64,000 nt of DNA from Neodontobutis hainanensis (lineage: Eukaryota; Chordata; Actinopteri; Gobiiformes; Odontobutidae). The stretch lies in assembly GCA_024349245.1 (NCBI GenBank), contig JALDNG010000001.1, forward strand, positions 2,353,001 through 2,417,000, given 5' to 3'. The notes under the pieces are model-generated. The model was not told the origin of the DNA. It searched no databases and worked only from the letters and a program-made list of their open reading frames with translations. The position numbers and the translations under genes were made by a program. Shown here piece after piece: positions 61,457-64,000 of this stretch; within the stretch, counting starts at the first letter, position 1, and every line of letters begins with the position of its first letter.

Positions 61457-64000
61457 CTGGGGGACGACACAAAACACACATGCACCTGTTTCATTCCTGA
61501 ATACACCAATCACTGCACAGCATTACCGTCTCCTCTGTGGTCATGCAAAACACCGCTGGTGGTGGATTTGTGCGATTATGCATTCTTTGGCTTATTTCCT
61601 TTCATACAGGGTAGGGTTCAACAGAGACATGCTAAAGCTCCCACTGCTCTGATTTCCTGCTGAACATGCAAAAAAACAGTAGGGAGAAGTGGAGCCAGAG
61701 GAAAAGAAGTGAAGGAAAAAAGGTTAGAACCATAGACATTTTATTACTTCTAGACAGAGTAGGACCTCCTGCCACAATTCAGATAAAAGTTACAGTATTT
61801 TATTTATTGCTGCTCAAATTTTACATGACCAACCAGCTGCCTTATATTTTCTCATATTATTCCCAATGTAGTCTCAAGTGTAGAACATATATATCGTAAC
61901 AATTCAATCCCCTCCTCTACAATCTGCCCAAAAAAATAAGCTCAAGCAATGCTTTGCTCTTTGCCCAATATAGGAAAGGGAACCAATAAGGAAGTGAGTG
62001 TCTAAAGTCAAATTACATTTTTGTGGCTCTATTTTCTCTATATCTCTGTTTTTGGCTTCAATTTAGTCCACAATAGTAAAAAATTTGAATTAGCACTGTC
62101 CCAGTACCATAATCATTATAACCTGCAGTCTAAGTTTACTTTTTCAACTATACTCTCTACTGAGCACTGTGTGAATCCTTTTTTATCAAAAACGAAAATG
62201 ACACTGAGCATCATTTTCAGAGCAAACAGCATCATATTCTCAATTCTGTCAATCAAGTTATTACATTTTTTTAAATATATAAATTTGATTATATTGGTAC
62301 TTTCAGGGTCACAAAAAAGCACAATGGGCCACAGCTAAGGAACTTTTCTGATTTAAATAAATGACAAGATGTAATTAATTTGACTTTAATAAAGAAAAAG
62401 TGGCAATTTTACATCCAAACAAAATGTCAGACTCTCAAGCCTCAGCTCTGTTCTGGTGTGCCTTGACATCACACTTGGCTACTACAAAGGCAGCAAGTGT
62501 TCACCCTTGGAAACCTAGGTGAAAATGTCCCCAAAGTGTCACGGTGCACGTTTCTGGGGCACTTTAAACCCCTTTCTGGTACTAAAAATGTACCCATATT
62601 AACCCACACAATACTGCTCCAGTGTAAACAAAGCGTATATAAAGGTAGGTCCATGTATTGTATTATAAGAATCACAGAAGATTGCTCAAAACAGATCCAA
62701 AATTATTTTTTTATACTTGTAAAAGACATTGAAAACATATAGTATTTATAGAGTTGGTACACTACCTGCTTTCCTGAAAGATGTCACATTTTTATATAGT
62801 ATAGTAATAGAAGTAATCCAACCAAAAAAATAATTATAAATGTTGTTATTATATAATGCAATCACGTATGGAACATTTTTGTTTTGTGTGTTTACCTTGT
62901 GTATACCTTGAGAAGTATAATGTATGATTTATGTTAAGTATATTTTAATTGAGTCTATATTTAGGCCAGCGTCACATAGTACAGAATAAAATGGATCATA
63001 TTCATTTGTTAGTCAGGATTTCTCCAGTATAGATTTATGTACTACAAGATTTTGGTGACATTTAGATTTTTGTTGGCAACAGACCCCAGACATTGGGTTG
63101 GAACATAGCAGGTGTGGATTAAGGAGGCTGCTTTGACAGGAGGGGCGTGATAATTACCATGGGGTAATGGCCAACAGAACCCATGGAGGACCAGCTGTGT
63201 CCAGTCTAAGAACATGTCACCGGTGCCTGTCACATCCCATCTGGAGCGAATTAAGGCCCGCTGACAGACTGACCACAGACCCAGTTTTAATATGCGCACT
63301 TATCAAAGGATCACAATCAATGGACTTGAAGGACAGTCAAGATTTCAAAAAGAAAGCTTGCGTGCACCAGCTGTTTCAAAACTCACTCATTTCAATGAAA
63401 AAAGAGAATCAATAGCGCCTACAGTACGCCTTTGTTCCAATTAAAAAGGCATTCTCCAGGCGTTTTAAATGTCACTGGCTTTTGTAACAGTGTGGCAATA
63501 TAAAACAACAATATCGGCACGTGTGACCCATTCGGATTGGAAAGTCGAGCACTCCATTAACGGGAGGCGTGTTAAATTAGACAGTGAGAAACGAGAGGTG
63601 TGGAAGGTGGCTGCAGTGATGAGGTGAGAAACAAACAAGTGGGAATTATTAGCCCCAGACATCAACAGTAAGTTCCACACATTGAGACCATAATAGGCAA
63701 ATTCTTCAGCATAGAATTTGGTTCCTTTGTTCATATTTGTGTATTATGTAGTAAAAAAAAACATACTGTTTCATTTTTGTAATGAATTTAATAATTTAAA
63801 TGTGCATTACAGAAGATTCAGAGTTTTTGTACTAACTAGTGTGCCGCCTCTGGCGTTAGTGGTACTGCATCCAGTGTACGAGCACGTACAAACAGCAACC
63901 GAAGAATAATCTGCTGGTTTTGAGTGCGCTGCTAGTGTTGCTTAGTTTTCTTATGGCGGCAAATCAGGAAGTGAGAACCAGGTAAACGCAGACATGAAGC
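61457..64000 (-). other. klf7: KLF7 upstream intron, to the window edge
   Basis: No further KLF7 exon was found up to 64000: I looked for the finger 1 region and the serine-rich activation domain on the minus strand. The interval is AT-rich at 61.7-63.0 kb. At 63.44-63.72 kb there is a repeat-free, balanced stretch that may be a conserved element. Confidence 0.6.

Noticed and set aside
60906..61652. 248-codon plus-strand frame, the longest in the window
   Set aside because: It runs antisense across the KLF7 zinc-finger exon. The coding constraint of KLF7 keeps stops out of the opposite strand. No domain of its own.
1..64000. CRISPR arrays, bacterial operons, phage genes, tRNA or rRNA genes
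   Set aside because: None seen. Splice structure and repeats show vertebrate nuclear DNA, and no regular spacer array or cloverleaf gene was recognised by eye.

Overview
The window looks like teleost fish nuclear DNA. It is AT-rich, its genes are split by canonical GT-AG introns, and it is dense in fish-type repeats: L2-type LINE remnants, an R4/Dong-type LINE, hAT and Tc1-like miniature elements, and CA and TA microsatellites. All gene models were built by hand from splice sites and reading frames; no database search was possible.

Layout. At 2.70-2.76 kb a minus-strand exon encodes a signal peptide and leads out of the left edge. Its ending and splice phase fit the first exon of an ERBB4-type receptor (tentative). 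At 8.43-15.16 kb a complete three-exon RAMP1 lies on the plus strand. A broken L2-type LINE follows at 15.5-17.27 kb. From 18.5 to 35.4 kb there is a minus-strand tandem array of three complete six-exon class I SAM-dependent methyltransferase genes (A, B, C; 274, 270 and 270 aa) of the fish 'DDB_G0268948-like' family. Intron 1 of gene C holds a TTAA-flanked insertion of about 5.1 kb. That insertion carries pieces of a decayed, spliced, multicopy-type fish gene, and inside it sits a 938-bp hAT-type element with a perfect 8-bp target duplication and a BED-finger reading frame. At 36.1-36.9 kb an R4/Dong-type LINE fragment abuts a TA microsatellite. From 37 to 56.6 kb I find no gene, only repeats and stretches that look like conserved regulatory DNA. 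At 56.6-61.5 kb the last two coding exons of KLF7 (zinc fingers 2 and 3) lie on the minus strand; the rest of the gene should lie beyond 64 kb.

The genes do not form one pathway. RAMP1 is a GPCR accessory protein, ERBB4 (if correct) a receptor kinase and KLF7 a transcription factor. ERBB4 and KLF7 are both on human 2q33-34 and RAMP1 is on 2q37, so the block may be a rearranged piece of human chromosome 2 synteny with a fish-specific methyltransferase expansion inside. The most unusual parts are the methyltransferase array with its two long hairpins, and the gene-carrying TTAA insertion whose edge lies 12 bp from the last base of a splice-donor motif.
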